The notes beneath the pieces are model-generated. The model did not search any database. It was not told the origin of the DNA and was given only the letters and a program-made list of their open reading frames with translations. The position numbers were made by a program, and so were the translations under genes. This document shows positions 35,115 to 45,986 of a stretch of DNA of 64,000 bases, one piece after another (the stretch's first letter is position 1; the number at the start of each line of letters is the position of its first letter). The stretch comes from Desmodus rotundus (taxonomy: Eukaryota > Chordata > Mammalia > Chiroptera > Phyllostomidae): NCBI RefSeq assembly GCF_022682495.2, contig NC_071390.1, forward strand, positions 151,628,583-151,692,582, read 5' to 3'.

Positions 35115-35770
35115 ACTAGTATTGAGAGTCCAGAAATCAACTCTATGATCCATTATTTTATTTATTTTTTTGACAGAGGTGCCAAGATACTGCAACAAGG
35201 AAAAGATAGTCTTTTCAGCAAATAGTACTGAGCCACCGTGGAGATCCATATGCAAAGGAAGGAATTTGAACCTCTTCCTCCCAACATCCACAAAAATTAA
35301 CTGAACATGTGACACAGACCTAAATGTAATAGCCAAAATTACAACATTCTTAGAAGAAAATATGAGTAAATCTTAGTGACCTTGGTTAGGCAAAGCCTTT
35401 GTGTATATGCTACTAAAAACACAAGCAACAAAATATAAAATAGACAAATTGGACTATGTCAAAATTAAAAAAAGTTTTGTGCCGTAAGGGACACCACGGA
35501 GAAAGTGAAAAGACAACTCAGAAAATGGGAGAAAATATTTTCTAATTGTATCTAAAAAGGGACTTATCTGGGATATGCAGGGTTGGGCAAAAGTAGGTTT
35601 ACAGTTGTTTGTATGGAAAAGAATACAATAATTAATAAATAATAATACAAAAATAAATTCTGTATTTTGTATACTTACAAATGTAAGCCTACTTTTGCCC
35701 TATCCTGTATGAAGAACTCTTATAAAAACTCAATAATAAAAAGACAAATTACCTAATTAAAATGATGAGT
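35115..35770 (+). repeat. L1 ORF2 interior fragment, sense, with a nested MITE
   Basis: ORF2 text such as 'gtgccaagatactgcaacaag', 'caagcaacaaaatataaaatag', 'agacaactcagaaaatggg' and 'gggacttatctgggata' corresponds to the region after the reverse transcriptase. It resumes after the MITE at 35578-35707 with 'gaagaactcttataaaaactc'. It is a different L1 insertion from the 3' end just upstream, since the segments are out of element order. Confidence 0.82.
35578..35707. mobile_element. 130-bp mariner-like MITE nested in L1 ORF2
   Basis: Left end CAGGGTTGGGCAAAAGTAGG, right end complement CAGGATAGGGCAAAAGTAGG, then TTTACAGTTG versus CTTACATTTG: a terminal inverted repeat of about 30 bases with few mismatches. 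TATG occurs on both sides (35574-35577, 35708-35711), consistent with a TA target duplication. Removing the element restores continuous L1 sequence. The AT-rich interior carries no transposase. Confidence 0.88.
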
Positions 35771-35978
35771 AGCCCTGACTGGTGTGGCTCAGTGGGTTGG
35801 GTGTCATCCAGCAAATCAAAAGGTCTCTGGTTCGATTCCCAGTCAGGGCACAGACCTGGGTTGTGGGCCAGGTCCCTGGTAGGGGTGGAGGGGTGCACAA
35901 GAGGCAGCCAGACACTGATGTTTCTCTCTCTCTCTTTCTCCCTCCCTTCTCTCTAAAAATAAATAAAATCTTTAAAAA
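35771..35978 (+). mobile_element. VES-type SINE
   Basis: AGCCCTGACTGGTGTGGCTC head, 'gttcgattcccagtcagggc' B-box region and an AAATAAATAAAATC tail. The flanks share a short TGATGA(G/A)T word. It faces the minus-strand SINE at 36108 with about 130 bases between them. Confidence 0.92.
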
Positions 35979-36107
35979 GTGATGAATGTTATTGGTGAAT
36001 TTCATTAAAACTGTTAAATGAGTCAAATAAAATATGTTTAGAGGAGGTTTTTAGTCTTAAACGAGATTCAAAGTTGAAATCCTAGTCTTTTAACAATTAA
36101 GAAAATA

Positions 36108-36312
36108 TATATGTTCCTTGATTTTTAGAGAGAAGGGAAGGGAGAGAGAAACATCAGTGTGAGAGAGAAACATCAATGCTTGCCTCACATATGCTCCCTG
36201 ACCAGAGACTGAACCCACACAACCTAGGTATGTGCCCTGACTGGGAATCGAACCCCCAACCTTTTGGTGTATGGGACAATGCTCCAACCAACTAAGCCAC
36301 ACCAGCCAGGGC
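36108..36312 (-). mobile_element. VES-type SINE
   Basis: Minus-strand copy: TTTTTAGAGAGAAGGGAAGGG tail complement with a duplicated 'gagaaacatca' segment, B-box complement 'gggaatcgaacccccaacc' and head complement ending CCAGCCAGGGC. No target duplication identified. A T-rich tract follows on the right. Confidence 0.9.
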
Positions 36313-36960
36313 TTTTTTCTTCTTTTTTTTTAAGTTGTATTTTTTTCTGTTATCATTTATCCTCCCATACCCTCTTCCCCCTCCACAGCCCCCTTCAGAA
36401 TCTTAGTCTTTTTGCTGCTTCTCCTTTTTTCCGTTTTTTTTCCTTTCTCTACGTCTCACTTTCTGTCTGCTGTACCTTTTACATTGACCAGGTTGAAAAC
36501 AGTTACGTTTTGTTCTGTAACCTTAGTGAAGTCTTTGGTGCTTTGTTTTAACGTTGTTCCTATGCTTCTTAATTATCGTGTGGCTCTTCACTGCAGAGTA
36601 GCGAGTTAGGGATGCACTTCATTTCCTTCTTCCACACCCGTGTCATGAACCCATGCCAATAGAAGGGTGCTGTCCCTAGGATCAAAGACGAATGGAGTCT
36701 TCCTGTAATCCGACAATTGCTCAAAGTCATGTCATATACATGTATTTTTTTCACATTTGAACCATGACTTCCTTGAATAACGTTTTTGTTTTTCCTGGTG
36801 TATTGTTTTGGTTGTTTTTGGCAGCATTTTACAGAATATCCAGCCACAGGTGACACATGTGATTGCCTTGACCTTTCTCTTACTGCCAGTGGCTGCTGTA
36901 GCTCCGAGCATCTTTTTCTGAGTTACAGGAAGAAGGGCCTAGAGCGGGTGCTGTTGCTTT
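36313..36960. other. No gene seen; T-rich tract then unique sequence
   Basis: 36313-36460 is T/C-rich ('gttatcatttatcctcccat') and may be a scrap of L1 3'UTR, not confirmed. The remaining sequence has no supported exon. Confidence 0.4.
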
Positions 36961-36964
36961 TGAT

Positions 36965-37290
36965 CTTTCTCATTTTAAAGCATGTTTGAAAATTTTAAAA
37001 ACTTACTAAAAAGTTGTAAGAATAGTAATGTGAACTCTTTCTAAATTTCACCTAGATTCATCAGTTATGAATGTTTTGCTGTATTTATCTTTTCCTTTTT
37101 TAAAAAAATCTTTGCCTCTATATCCAAATCTGTAGTTATTGTTTTTATTTTGGTGAATCTTTTGCAAGAAAGTTGCAGGGATTGTGAGTTTTTAACTTTA
37201 AGTGCTTCAGCACCTATCACCTAGGAAAAGAACTCCTATGTGATCATGGAACAGTGATTAAATTCAGGAAATTTTACATTGGTATTGGCC
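36965..37290 (-). repeat. Old L1 3'UTR (L1ME-type), antisense
   Basis: 'aaagttgtaagaatagtaatgtg', 'cctagattcatcagttatgaa' and 'ggtattggccacag'-like text form the antisense 3'UTR layout also seen at 61100-61720. Confidence 0.6.
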
Positions 37291-37299
37291 ACAGGTTGA

Positions 37300-38225
37300 G
37301 TTCTTTGGGAAGCAGATGCTGAGCCAGAATTAGGACTGAACAGAATTCAAAGAAAGAGGCAGGATTGGGCAGGTGGAGCTGTCTGGTTTTGTGGTAACAT
37401 CCAGTCCAAGTTCTGTGTTAGGCAGAAGTGGCTTATCTGGTGCCTTGCCTTTTTCAGTCATCCAGAGAATAGCCAAACTCTCTTTGGAAAGTCGAAGCCA
37501 ACTCTGATGAAGCTGACAGCTTAACCATACTCCTCACACCTGGTAGTGAGTCTTTGTGAGTGGTACATCTGTGTCTACCCCAATATCAGCATCTAACACG
37601 CAGTCCATATTCAACTTCACTAATCACCTAATAACTCCCTTTATGGAAATCCCCCCACCCCAGGTCTCTTTTTATATATTGGAGGAAAATCTTTCAAGAA
37701 GCTCCACAGATGACCTTCCTGTGTGTCCCATTGGCCTGAACTGAATTGCTTGTCCACGGTGGAACAGGAGCAGTCGGTCGGTCAGGCCAACTGCTGGCAA
37801 AGGGATTTCCAGGCGTAGTGTAGACCTGTGGAGATTCATCCCATGGGTCTGGGAGAGGGGCTACTTCCCTAATCATACGCTTCTCTCCCGGTACCTTAAA
37901 AAAATTGGGCTCCTTTAGCAATAAAGGAGGAAAGTTGTTGGCAATCGGCAGCATTCTGCTGGAGTTTTCTGTTAGATACCCTTTTTTTTTTTTCTATTGA
38001 GAAACACCACATTCCTGTCAGTAAGCCAGCTTCTAAGTTATTCTGTCTTTTGAACAGCATCCACTCCTTTCTTCCTTTCATGGAGCTCACTAATTTTCTG
38101 TTTTAATGGGATGAATTATTGTCTAGTCCTGCTGCACAGCTGTCATCCCGGGAGTCCTTTTTCATTTCACTCTTGGCTCATTTCCACTGTCTCTTCTGTT
38201 CTCACATCCACTTTATTAGGTTTCC
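37300..38225. other. No gene seen
   Basis: No repeat family named and no exon supported. Opposed open frames at 37556-37954 are shadows of one another without family motifs. Confidence 0.4.
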
Positions 38226-38229
38226 ATAC

Positions 38230-38640
38230 TTGTTTGCTAGAGATCCTCCAGTAATATGTCCTTACATGTCTGAAAATTTCGATATTCTGCCTTTTCACTT
38301 GATTAAACATTTGGATCTAAGAGTGTGGGTCTAAATTATTTCACTCTGGAAAAATTTTTGGGACATTGCTCTACTACAATTGGGAGTTTCTGGTTTTAGG
38401 CAGATTCTTAATTCTTTTTTCCCCCCTCAAATCATTTAGAATCTTTTGGTGGTTGTGAAATTTCACAGGATTTCTCTCTTTCTTCATGGAACAGAGGTAG
38501 GCTCCCTGACTTACTTTGTACCAGGACTTGATTACTCGTCTCACTTCCTTTATTCTGGTGACTTTTAACTTCGATGTGGATGGTTCATCCCATACCCTTG
38601 ACAATACTCTTGACAGACACTGCACCTGGTAGTCATTCCT
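38230..38640 (-). repeat. Ancient L1/HAL1-type ORF1 remnant, antisense
   Basis: The plus strand keeps the order 'cttgattaaacatttggatc', 'gacattgctctactacaatt', 'ggttgtgaaatttcacagg', which resembles the antisense of old L1/HAL1 ORF1. The minus-strand frame 38374-38625 includes KLKVTRIKEVRR. Assignment is by resemblance only. Confidence 0.35.
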
Positions 38641-38995
38641 CTCTTCCTTGCTAATAGAAGCCCACTCGTGTTGAGGTTATTTAGTGGTCATGTGCTTCAT
38701 GCCCCCCCTCCCCCGCCAGCCCAAAGCGGGCAATTTGTGAATGTTGCTTAGCCCGAAGTTAATCGTGTTAGTTCCATTCTCCTTGCCAATGATTGGTTTA
38801 GGCATAGTGACTCATCAGGGAAATCGGCTGGGACTCTAGTTTTCTTCAGTTTAGAAGGGATACTCATTCTTCCGGATGCTGTCATGTGAGCTCATGACTC
38901 TTAGAGTTGCTGCAGTCACCTTGGGTCATTGAGGAGAAAGTGAGATGATGAATGACCTTCAACTCAACATTGTCTGAAATTGAACTCCTGATACT
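38641..38995. other. No gene seen
   Basis: Short C-rich tract at about 38702-38720; otherwise nothing recognised. Confidence 0.4.
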
Positions 38996-38999
38996 CAGG

Positions 39000-40400
39000 C
39001 TTCCCTCCCCCACATTTTCCACTCTATCTTTCTGGTTGCAAAGCTCAAAAATCTTGGCATTATCCCTAACTTTACTCTTTCTGTCATATTCCACATTCTA
39101 TTCATTAAGGATCCTATAAAGTCTCCTTCAAGTTGTATTTATGATCTTACTGGTTTTTTCCTATTTACACCACTACCATCCCGGTCCAAGCCACTGCTGT
39201 GTCCCGTCTGGGTTACTGCAGTAGAGCGGTCCCTACCCAGGGAATTTTCTTGGTGCTCAACTGGACAGGCCTATGGATTGCCATAGGCCACATTAGACAT
39301 CAGATTCACCTGAGAGAGTGTGGGACAGGAAGCACAGCTCACCAGCAGGGAAGCATCTGCTCTCTTTGGTGGGGCTTCTTGCAGCACTCCACACAGAGAA
39401 CAGCCCGAACTAGTCTCTGAGCCTCGCCTCTCTTTCCAGGTGAAGCTTAGCTGTGAATCATGGGGCTCACCTGAGAGGGTATGTAGCTAACTTGGCTTAG
39501 GGGTGGCCCCATGTTCCACGAGAGTCTACCTTATATAACAACCCATGAGCATAGCCCTCAGAATCCTTACAAGGTACGTGCCCACTTACAAGAGTCACCA
39601 CACCATGAGAAGCCCAACATTACAGCTACTCGCCAGGTATTATTGATTGGTCTTCTCAGCCCCAAGTGATTTACTATAAGCAATGTTGCCTAGTAACACA
39701 GTTGACATTCTGCCTGCATGGCTTCCTGGGGCACAGTGGGGTTAACTGAATCCAAAACCCATTTTTCATGCTGAAACATGAGGGTTTTGCTAACACGTCG
39801 GTCACAAATAGCTTCCTACTGAGAGGCCCCCTCTACTCCATGCCCAACACAGTAGCCAGAGTGAGCCCGTCCGAATGTATGACAGTCATGGTAGACTCCG
39901 GCAAACCCTGCGGTGGCTCACCAGTTCACTTACAGTGCATTTGTCTACCGGCCCCACCTGAGTTGGTCCCTCAGCGCGTTTCCGATCCCTTTTCCCTACT
40001 TTCCCTCGCCTGTCTGCTCTAATCGTCTTGTTCTTGCTCCACGTGCCAGGCATGTTTCTGCCCTGGGGCCCTTGTGTTGGCTCTCCCCACTCCTGATACC
40101 CATCCACCTGGCTGACGCGTGCTTCAAAGTCTTTACTCAAGCATCACCTTTTCAACGAGCTGTATTCCAACTAGCATTTAATAATTGTAACTCTCACCAC
40201 CGCTGGCACTTGCCATTCCGTGATTCTTTTCTGTTTTTTTCATGCCCCCCATAGCTTTGTGCTCACATAATTATTACACATGTTGTTTTTTGTCTCCCAC
40301 CTCTAGCGTGTAAGCTGCAGGAGGACAAGACTCTTCATCTGTTTTGTTTATTGATATACCCAACTGCCTAGGACAGTGCCTGACACATAGTATTTTTTAG
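39000..40400 (+). repeat. LINE2 3' region, sense, in two pieces
   Basis: First piece (39000-39245): 'ctcaaaaatcttggcattatccc', 'ggtccaagccactgctgtgtc', 'tgggttactgcagtagagc'. Second piece (about 39830-40400): 'cacagtagccagagtgagcc', 'ctccacgtgccaggcatgtttc', 'aggacagtgcctgacacata'. Both follow L2 order. The 39246-39830 interruption belongs to no repeat I recognise and could be an insertion or diverged L2. The 113-codon frame inside is decayed LINE text. Confidence 0.7.
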
Positions 40401-40429
40401 TATTGCTTAGTATTTTTAAATGAGTATGC

Positions 40430-40710
40430 ATGCCTTTATAGAAGGCATACTGTGTGCTGAGTGTCTTAACATATATTAGCGCATTTACTCTTTTTTCTTT
40501 TTTTGTATTTCATTTAATTTTGATGAAACCCTCTTGAAAGAGTTACTTTCATTGTCCCCCCATTTTTTGTTCCTTTTAAATACATATATATAAGCATGGA
40601 AGCAGAGAGGTTAAGAAACTTACCTCCTGTTGCATCGCCCATAAGTGAACCTCACCAGGCTGGCTTTGGAGCCTGGGCTCTTAACCAATATACTGCAGTT
40701 AAGCATCTTT
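40430..40710 (-). repeat. MIR-like fragment, antisense
   Basis: 'aagcagagaggttaagaaac' and 'cctgggctcttaaccaatatactgc' are the antisense MIR core, preceded by 'cttattagcgcatttactct'-like text. Diverged. Confidence 0.5.
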
Positions 40711-40837
40711 CTGCATATGTACTTTTTTTTTTAACCTGCTTTTGGATTATTTCTTTTTTTGGTAAATACCCTTTTACTGGGTTAGAGTTTACGAACATTT
40801 TAATGTCTTGACCCGTGTAACCCAATTATTTCTTTCA

Positions 40838-41216
40838 GGACATTTGGTTGTGTTTAAAACATTTGGTCCGTGCCCAAAGGTCCTTGGTATTTGGTCCATA
40901 ACGTCCACGAGCATGTTTTATCTGGGCCATATGGTCCCTGATATTTGGTCCTGGCAAAAACGTCCCGCTTAGAAAATGCCCCTGGCTTCAGATAGCCCAT
41001 AATGTCTATTTATACTTTGGTTTGTAGGAATAATATATAAAGATACTGTCATGTTTTATTGGTTCAGTGATTGTGTTGTGGCTGTGTTGCTTGTAACAAT
41101 CTGTCTGGCCACCGTCTGGCCTCGGTGGCCCACCTGGTAATGGCACATGGGGTTAGGTAGAAGGGTCAGCATGGACCAAACGTCTCCAGGGATATTTTGG
41201 ACAGGACCAGATATCC
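40838..41216. mobile_element. Unfamiliar non-autonomous DNA transposon with GGTCC-rich subterminal repeats
   Basis: The left end GGACATTTGGT... and the complement of the right end GGATATCTGGTCC... form degenerate inverted termini. Inside the left end ATTTGGTCC recurs (about 40861, 40890, 40935) with related ATGGTCC and ACGTCC words; inside the right end the complement GGACCAAACGTC occurs (about 41173). There is no coding capacity. Possible flanking copies of a CAATTATTT-like word lie on both sides. I do not recognise the family; superfamily is undetermined. Confidence 0.5.
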
Positions 41217-41930
41217 ACTACTTCAATTATTTTCCAGGATCCCATCAACCATATGAAAATACATCCTTTTTTTTTAAAAGTAATTATTGGGGTGATTTAA
41301 TTGATTCCATTTTTTCCATCTAATAATGAACTCTGAAGATGTCCTTAGTACTTCCCTAAATACTTGGGCGACAATCAATTATATTTTTTATGTCTCTAGA
41401 AAGGGGCCACAAGCCCAGGATGGGGTCAGGGGAGGTTTTATGAAGGCTCAGTGTGTAATAGTGGGTGAATGTCTAGATTTAGCTTATACCTGAGAACTTC
41501 TCATTCTTACTCTTATTTGGTCAAGGCTGCCTTTGAGAATGCAATGAAAACTGTGGACCTCTCACTGGAAAAATGTCTATATACACGTGATTTTAAATTT
41601 TCATGTGACCTGTCTTATTGTATTATAAATTGATTTACATGACAGATCATATAAAACCAATCTGCAAAGATTTCCGTAAGTCTCATTTTTGTTTTTGTGT
41701 AAAATTACTTGCACAAAATCCAGGAACAAAATACAAAATTGTTTTCAAAAGTTAACTTTAGTGGGAAGACTGGCTTGTCAGTTGAAATCGTGGCATTGTC
41801 TTTGATATGGCAATACATGCATCATTTCAGAATTCCCAGTTTTCACTTTTTGTGATAATGACAACCAAAGCTGAAAACCTCATTTGTAAGGTGTGCAGAA
41901 ACCATTGGAATTAGAGGCAGATAAAGCAAG
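41217..41930. other. No gene seen
   Basis: AT-rich, no exon or named repeat. Confidence 0.45.
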
Positions 41931-41933
41931 AGG

Positions 41934-42141
41934 TTTTTTTTTTTTTTAAAGATTTTATTTATTTTTAGAGAGAAGGGAGGGAGGGAGAGAGGGAGAGAAA
42001 CTTCAATGTGTGGTTGCCTCCCGCGAGGCCCCCACTGGGGACCTGGCCCGCAACCCAGGCATATGCCTTGACCAGGAATCGAACCAGTGACCCATTGGTC
42101 TGCAGGCAAGCACTCAATCCACTGAGCCACACCCGCCAGGA
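41934..42141 (-). mobile_element. VES-type SINE
   Basis: Long T-run then AAAGATTTTATTTATTTTTAG, GAGGGAGGGAGAGAGGGAG purines, B-box complement 'aggaatcgaaccagtgaccc' and head complement CCACACCCGCCAGG. A CAAGAG(G)TTTTTT word flanks both sides (41927 and 42142). Confidence 0.92.
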
Positions 42142-42189
42142 CAAGAGTTTTTTTTAATGAAAAAAAATTAAGGATCTTTATTTTTTAAC

Positions 42190-43100
42190 AGATTGTAAAA
42201 ATAAAGACTTAATTTTTAAGAACGGGTTTTGATTCCCAGCAAAATGGAGAGGAAAGTACAGAGATTTCCCATATACCTCCTGCTGCCACTGTGGTTTAGC
42301 CTCTCCCATTGTCGACGTCCCCACCAGAGTGGAACATTTATTGCAGTGGATAAACCCACACTGTCACCTCATAATCGCCCAAAGTTTACATCAGGTTCAC
42401 TTTTGGTGTTGCATGTTCCGTGGGTTTGGATAAATGTAAATGCCCTCTTTCCATTATGATGATACCACACAGAACAGCTTTACTTTCCTAACAGCCTCTG
42501 TGCTCCATGCGTTCAGTTCCCCTTCTGCAGTCCCTTGCAGCCACTGATCTTTTTACCGTCTCCATAGTTTTGCCTTTTCTAGAATGTCCTATAGTTGGAA
42601 ACACAGGTATAGCTTTTTCGGATTTGTTTCATTTAGCATTATGCATTGAGGGTCCCTTTGTGTCTTTTCCTGGCTTGATAGCTCATTTCTCTTAGCGCTG
42701 AATGGTATTCCATTGTCTAGATGTGCCACGATTTTTCCATTCATCTACTGCAGAACATCTTTGTTACTTCCAAGTTTGGTAGTTATGAACAAAGCTGCCT
42801 TAAATATCTTTGTGAAGTTTTTATTTTTAGTGTGGACAAGTTTCAACTCCTTTGGGTAAATACCTTGTAGTGTGATTGCTAGTAGGTCATATGGTAAGAG
42901 TATGTTTAGTTTTGTAAGAAGCTGCCAAACTGTCTTCCAAAGTGGTGGTACTATTTTGCATTCCCACCAACAATGAATGAGAGTTCCTGTTGCTTTATAC
43001 CTACCCCAGCGGTTGGTGTGGTCAGTGTTCTGGATTTTGGCCATTCTAATAGGTGTGTAGTACCATCTCGTTTTAATTTGCGTTTCTCTGATAATGTGCT
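42190..43100 (-). repeat. L1 ORF2 C-terminal end plus 3'UTR, antisense
   Basis: Minus-strand reading contains the ORF2 C-terminal phrase GTLIHCWWECKIVPPLWKTV followed by an LPYD...QGIYPKE block, then 3'UTR text to about 42190. In element order this follows the ORF1 piece at 43245-44165 on the same strand, with most of ORF2 missing and a TG/TA tract at the junction. Confidence 0.85.
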
Positions 43101-43148
43101 CGTGTGTGTATGTGTGTGTGTGTGTGTATGTATATGTATATATATAAA
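43095..43148. repeat. (TG)n/(TA)n compound microsatellite
   Basis: TGTGTG tract interrupted by TATG, passing into TATATA. It lies exactly between the ORF2 and ORF1 pieces of L1. Confidence 0.9.
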
Positions 43149-43244
43149 ATACAAATAAGCATTCATATTTGAATACATTGCTATTATTGCTTTCAAAAAA
43201 CTGATAATCTGTTAGATCGATTAAGAATAAGAGAAATAAAGTTT

Positions 43245-44165
43245 GTATTTTACCTTCCCTTATTTCTTCTTTAGTGCTCTTCTGTTCTTTATGTTGGTTA
43301 ATGGGTCTACTGGTAACAAATTCCCTCAGTTTTTGTTGCTCTAAGAAGGTCTTTATTTTTTCCCCACTTCTGAGATAGAATTTCTCAGGGTACACAACCC
43401 TAGGTGTTTCTTTTTTCTGTCAACATTGTAAATACTTCATTCCACTCTTCTTGCTTACTTGGATTCTAAGGATAAGTTAGATATAATTCTTATCTTTGCT
43501 CCTCTGTCGATTTATCTTTGATTTGAATTTCTGTAATTTGAGTATGACATGCCTGGTTGTAGTTGCTTTCTTTCTTTCTTTTCTTTCCTTTCTTTTTTTT
43601 CCCCCCATTTATCCTCTTTGGTGTTTTCTGAGATTCCTGGATCTGTGGTTTGGTATGTGACATTAATTTGAGAAAATCCTCATTATTGTTTTAAATGTTT
43701 CTTCTCTTCCTATTATTTTTTTCTCCTTCCGGTATTCCCATTGTGTATACGTTACATCCTTTGTAGTTGTCCCACAGTCCTTGGATATTCTGTTCTATTT
43801 TTTTTCAGTCTTCTCTTTGCTTTTCACTTTTCTATATCTTTTCTGGTTGCTGTTGAGGTATCTTCAAGTTCAGAGACTCTCTATGCAGCTGTGTTCAGTC
43901 TGTTGATAAGCCCCTCAAGGGCATTCTTCATTTCTATGACAGTGCTTTTGGTTTCTCGTATTTCTTTCAGTTCTTAGAATTTCCATCCCTCTGCTTATAT
44001 TTCCCATCTTTTCTTACAATCTGTCCACCTTACCCAGTAGATCCCTTGGTGTGTGTATGAATTCCCATTCTGATAATTCCAACATTCTTGTCTGATTGTG
44101 ATGTGTGCTCTCTCCAAGTTGTGTTTTCTTTTGACCTTTGATTATGCATTGTAATTTTTTTCTTG
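43245..44165 (-). repeat. Old L1 ORF1 fragment (ORF1p C-terminal part), antisense
   Basis: Minus-strand text gives SGEKIKTF...QKLREFVTSRP, the ORF1p C-terminal signature, near 43300-43380. Further 5' is the complement of 'ttgtagttgtcccacagtcc' and 'gatctgtggtttggtatgtg', the mid-ORF1 layout of L1ME-type elements. Frameshifts and stops make it a fossil. Confidence 0.82.
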
Positions 44166-44319
44166 ATAATAGCCGGACATAATGTAATGACTTTGAGTTA
44201 AAGGAACTGCTATAAAAAGGTCTTCCGGGTTGTGGAGGAACAGCATGGGAGGAGAGGAAGTGTTCTGTAGTCCTGTGATTCGGTCTCAGTCTTTGGTGCG
44301 TCTGTCTTTGCCTCCAGAC

Positions 44320-44585
44320 CAGTGATCTCAACCTCTTTCATCTCAGGGCACACCTAAACTAAATACTAAAATTCTGCAGCACACCACAAATATATTTTTG
44401 CTGATCTGCCAAAAAAAAAAAAGAGGTATATTTTTGATTCATTCACAACGGATGGTTTTGGTAGTGTTGGCTGTTGTCATGTTTTTATTTGACAATCTAA
44501 TGGGAAAGAAGTCGGTGCCCCAGACTAAGTAGTCAGGTATTGTATGTTTTAAAAATGCTTGAGGCATACTAATTGAAGATTGCTG
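44320..44585 (+). mobile_element. 266-bp non-autonomous hAT element with 8-bp target duplication
   Basis: Left terminus CAGTGATCTC, right terminus complement CAGCAATCTTC. Flanks CTCCAGAC (44312-44319) and CTCTAGAC (44586-44593), one mismatch, give the 8-bp duplication characteristic of hAT. Interior text 'aggtatatttttgattcattc' and 'tttatttgacaatctaatgg' belongs to a repeat family common in bats that I cannot name. No transposase is encoded. Confidence 0.82.
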
Positions 44586-44814
44586 CTCTAGACTGTGAGT
44601 GCTTCTCAGTCTGTCCCTCCTCCCTAGATGAAATTACTGATTTTTGAAGGCATATTCTATTAAAATCCTCTATTTCTATGCTTATAATCCATTTCTCATT
44701 ATGATGTCATATTTATATGTTTTTCTGTCCCTTGAGCTCTTTTCCTCTAATTGGATTTGCTGAATTTTTTAAAATTTTAATCAATTATATTAGTTTTTAA
44801 ATACTAATTAAGTT

Positions 44815-45095
44815 AGGTTAGCTTATACGCTGCAATAAAAACAATCCCCAAGTTACCAGTGCTTAAAACACAAAGATTTATTTCTCACTTATGTCAAGTC
44901 CATGTGTTCTTCTCTGTACAAGCTTTGCATTGTACTTTGAGATCAACACCTGCCTTGCTGATTGCTAAGATAGTGGGAGAGAGTACAGAACGGGCCCCAG
45001 TGGTCAGATGCTTCCATTGGGAATGCATATATCATTTCTACTGACATTTTATTGGCCAAAACAGGTCACATGACCATGCCTAACTCTAAGAGGGA
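44815..45095 (+). repeat. LTR-like old interspersed repeat (class tentative)
   Basis: 'cagtgcttaaaacacaaagatttatttc' at the left and 'ttattggccaaaacaggtcacatgaccatgcctaac' at the right match a common mammalian repeat of probable LTR type. Subfamily unknown. Confidence 0.45.
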
Positions 45096-45099
45096 GGAG

Positions 45100-45985
45100 G
45101 AAAGTATTATCCTCCTTTATGCTCAGAAGGAAATGGAAACTGGATAATGTCATTAATATCCTTTATATCTTCATTTTTTTTGACTAGCTGTTTGTGGTTT
45201 TTTGAGAGTTTAAATTTTTTCTCTCTTTTTTTTTTTTCAGAGTTTAAATTTGTATCCCTGATTGTGGACACTCTGTTGGTAAGCCAGATTACCACTCCAG
45301 CACCCTTTCTGCCCCCCAAATATAGTGAATATCTTAGAAAAAGCAAATGGTTTTGCCTTTCGCATCTTTGGTTAGAAGTTAGCCAAGATCATTATCTTTG
45401 GAATTCAGAACATTTTGATGAGTCCTTTGTATGTAACAATTCCTTAAGACTGTAGCTTGTTTTCATGTATACATTATTCTGTGTTGATAAATAGCACAGG
45501 CTTTATCCTAGCCTGGCATGACATTTTATTTTCTCTACCCCTTCCCTCAAATGATAGCCAATTCTGTTGAAGACTAGTCCAGTGAAGGCGATGGAGGGAG
45601 GGATTGAGCGGGCGCCATTTTTTAGGGGTTGCACTGAAGCAGAGGGGACTGGTGAGCAGGCTCTCTGGGCAGGTCATGGGTGATGTCATGGCGGGTTGCT
45701 TCTCCTTTCCCACTGTTATAACCTTAGAATATCTTTGTGGAGACTCAGAATTTCAGTCGTGGGCTAATACCGTTTTCTAATCTCTAATGTTGCTTGAGGT
45801 TTCCCTTTTGGGTTAAGTAATCTTGGGATATTAGATTAGTATCTGAGTGTTCCTTCTGTGAAGCTTGTTTGGATGTAGGTTAATTCAGATATTAGCAGGG
45901 AAGAAAAGGAAGGAAGCAGTTTGAAACCTGTGGTTTTCTGGAAACATTAGATTGCATCTCAAAGTAGATACAAGGGTATGCTAAT
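45100..45985. other. No gene seen
   Basis: Unique-looking sequence with T-runs near 45172 and 45225-45237; no exon supported. Confidence 0.45.
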
Positions 45986-45986
45986 A

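Noticed and set aside
42745..43395. 216-codon minus-strand open frame
   Set aside because: It is decayed L1 text: ORF1p C-terminus, a translated TG/TA microsatellite and ORF2 C-terminus run together by chance, not a host gene.
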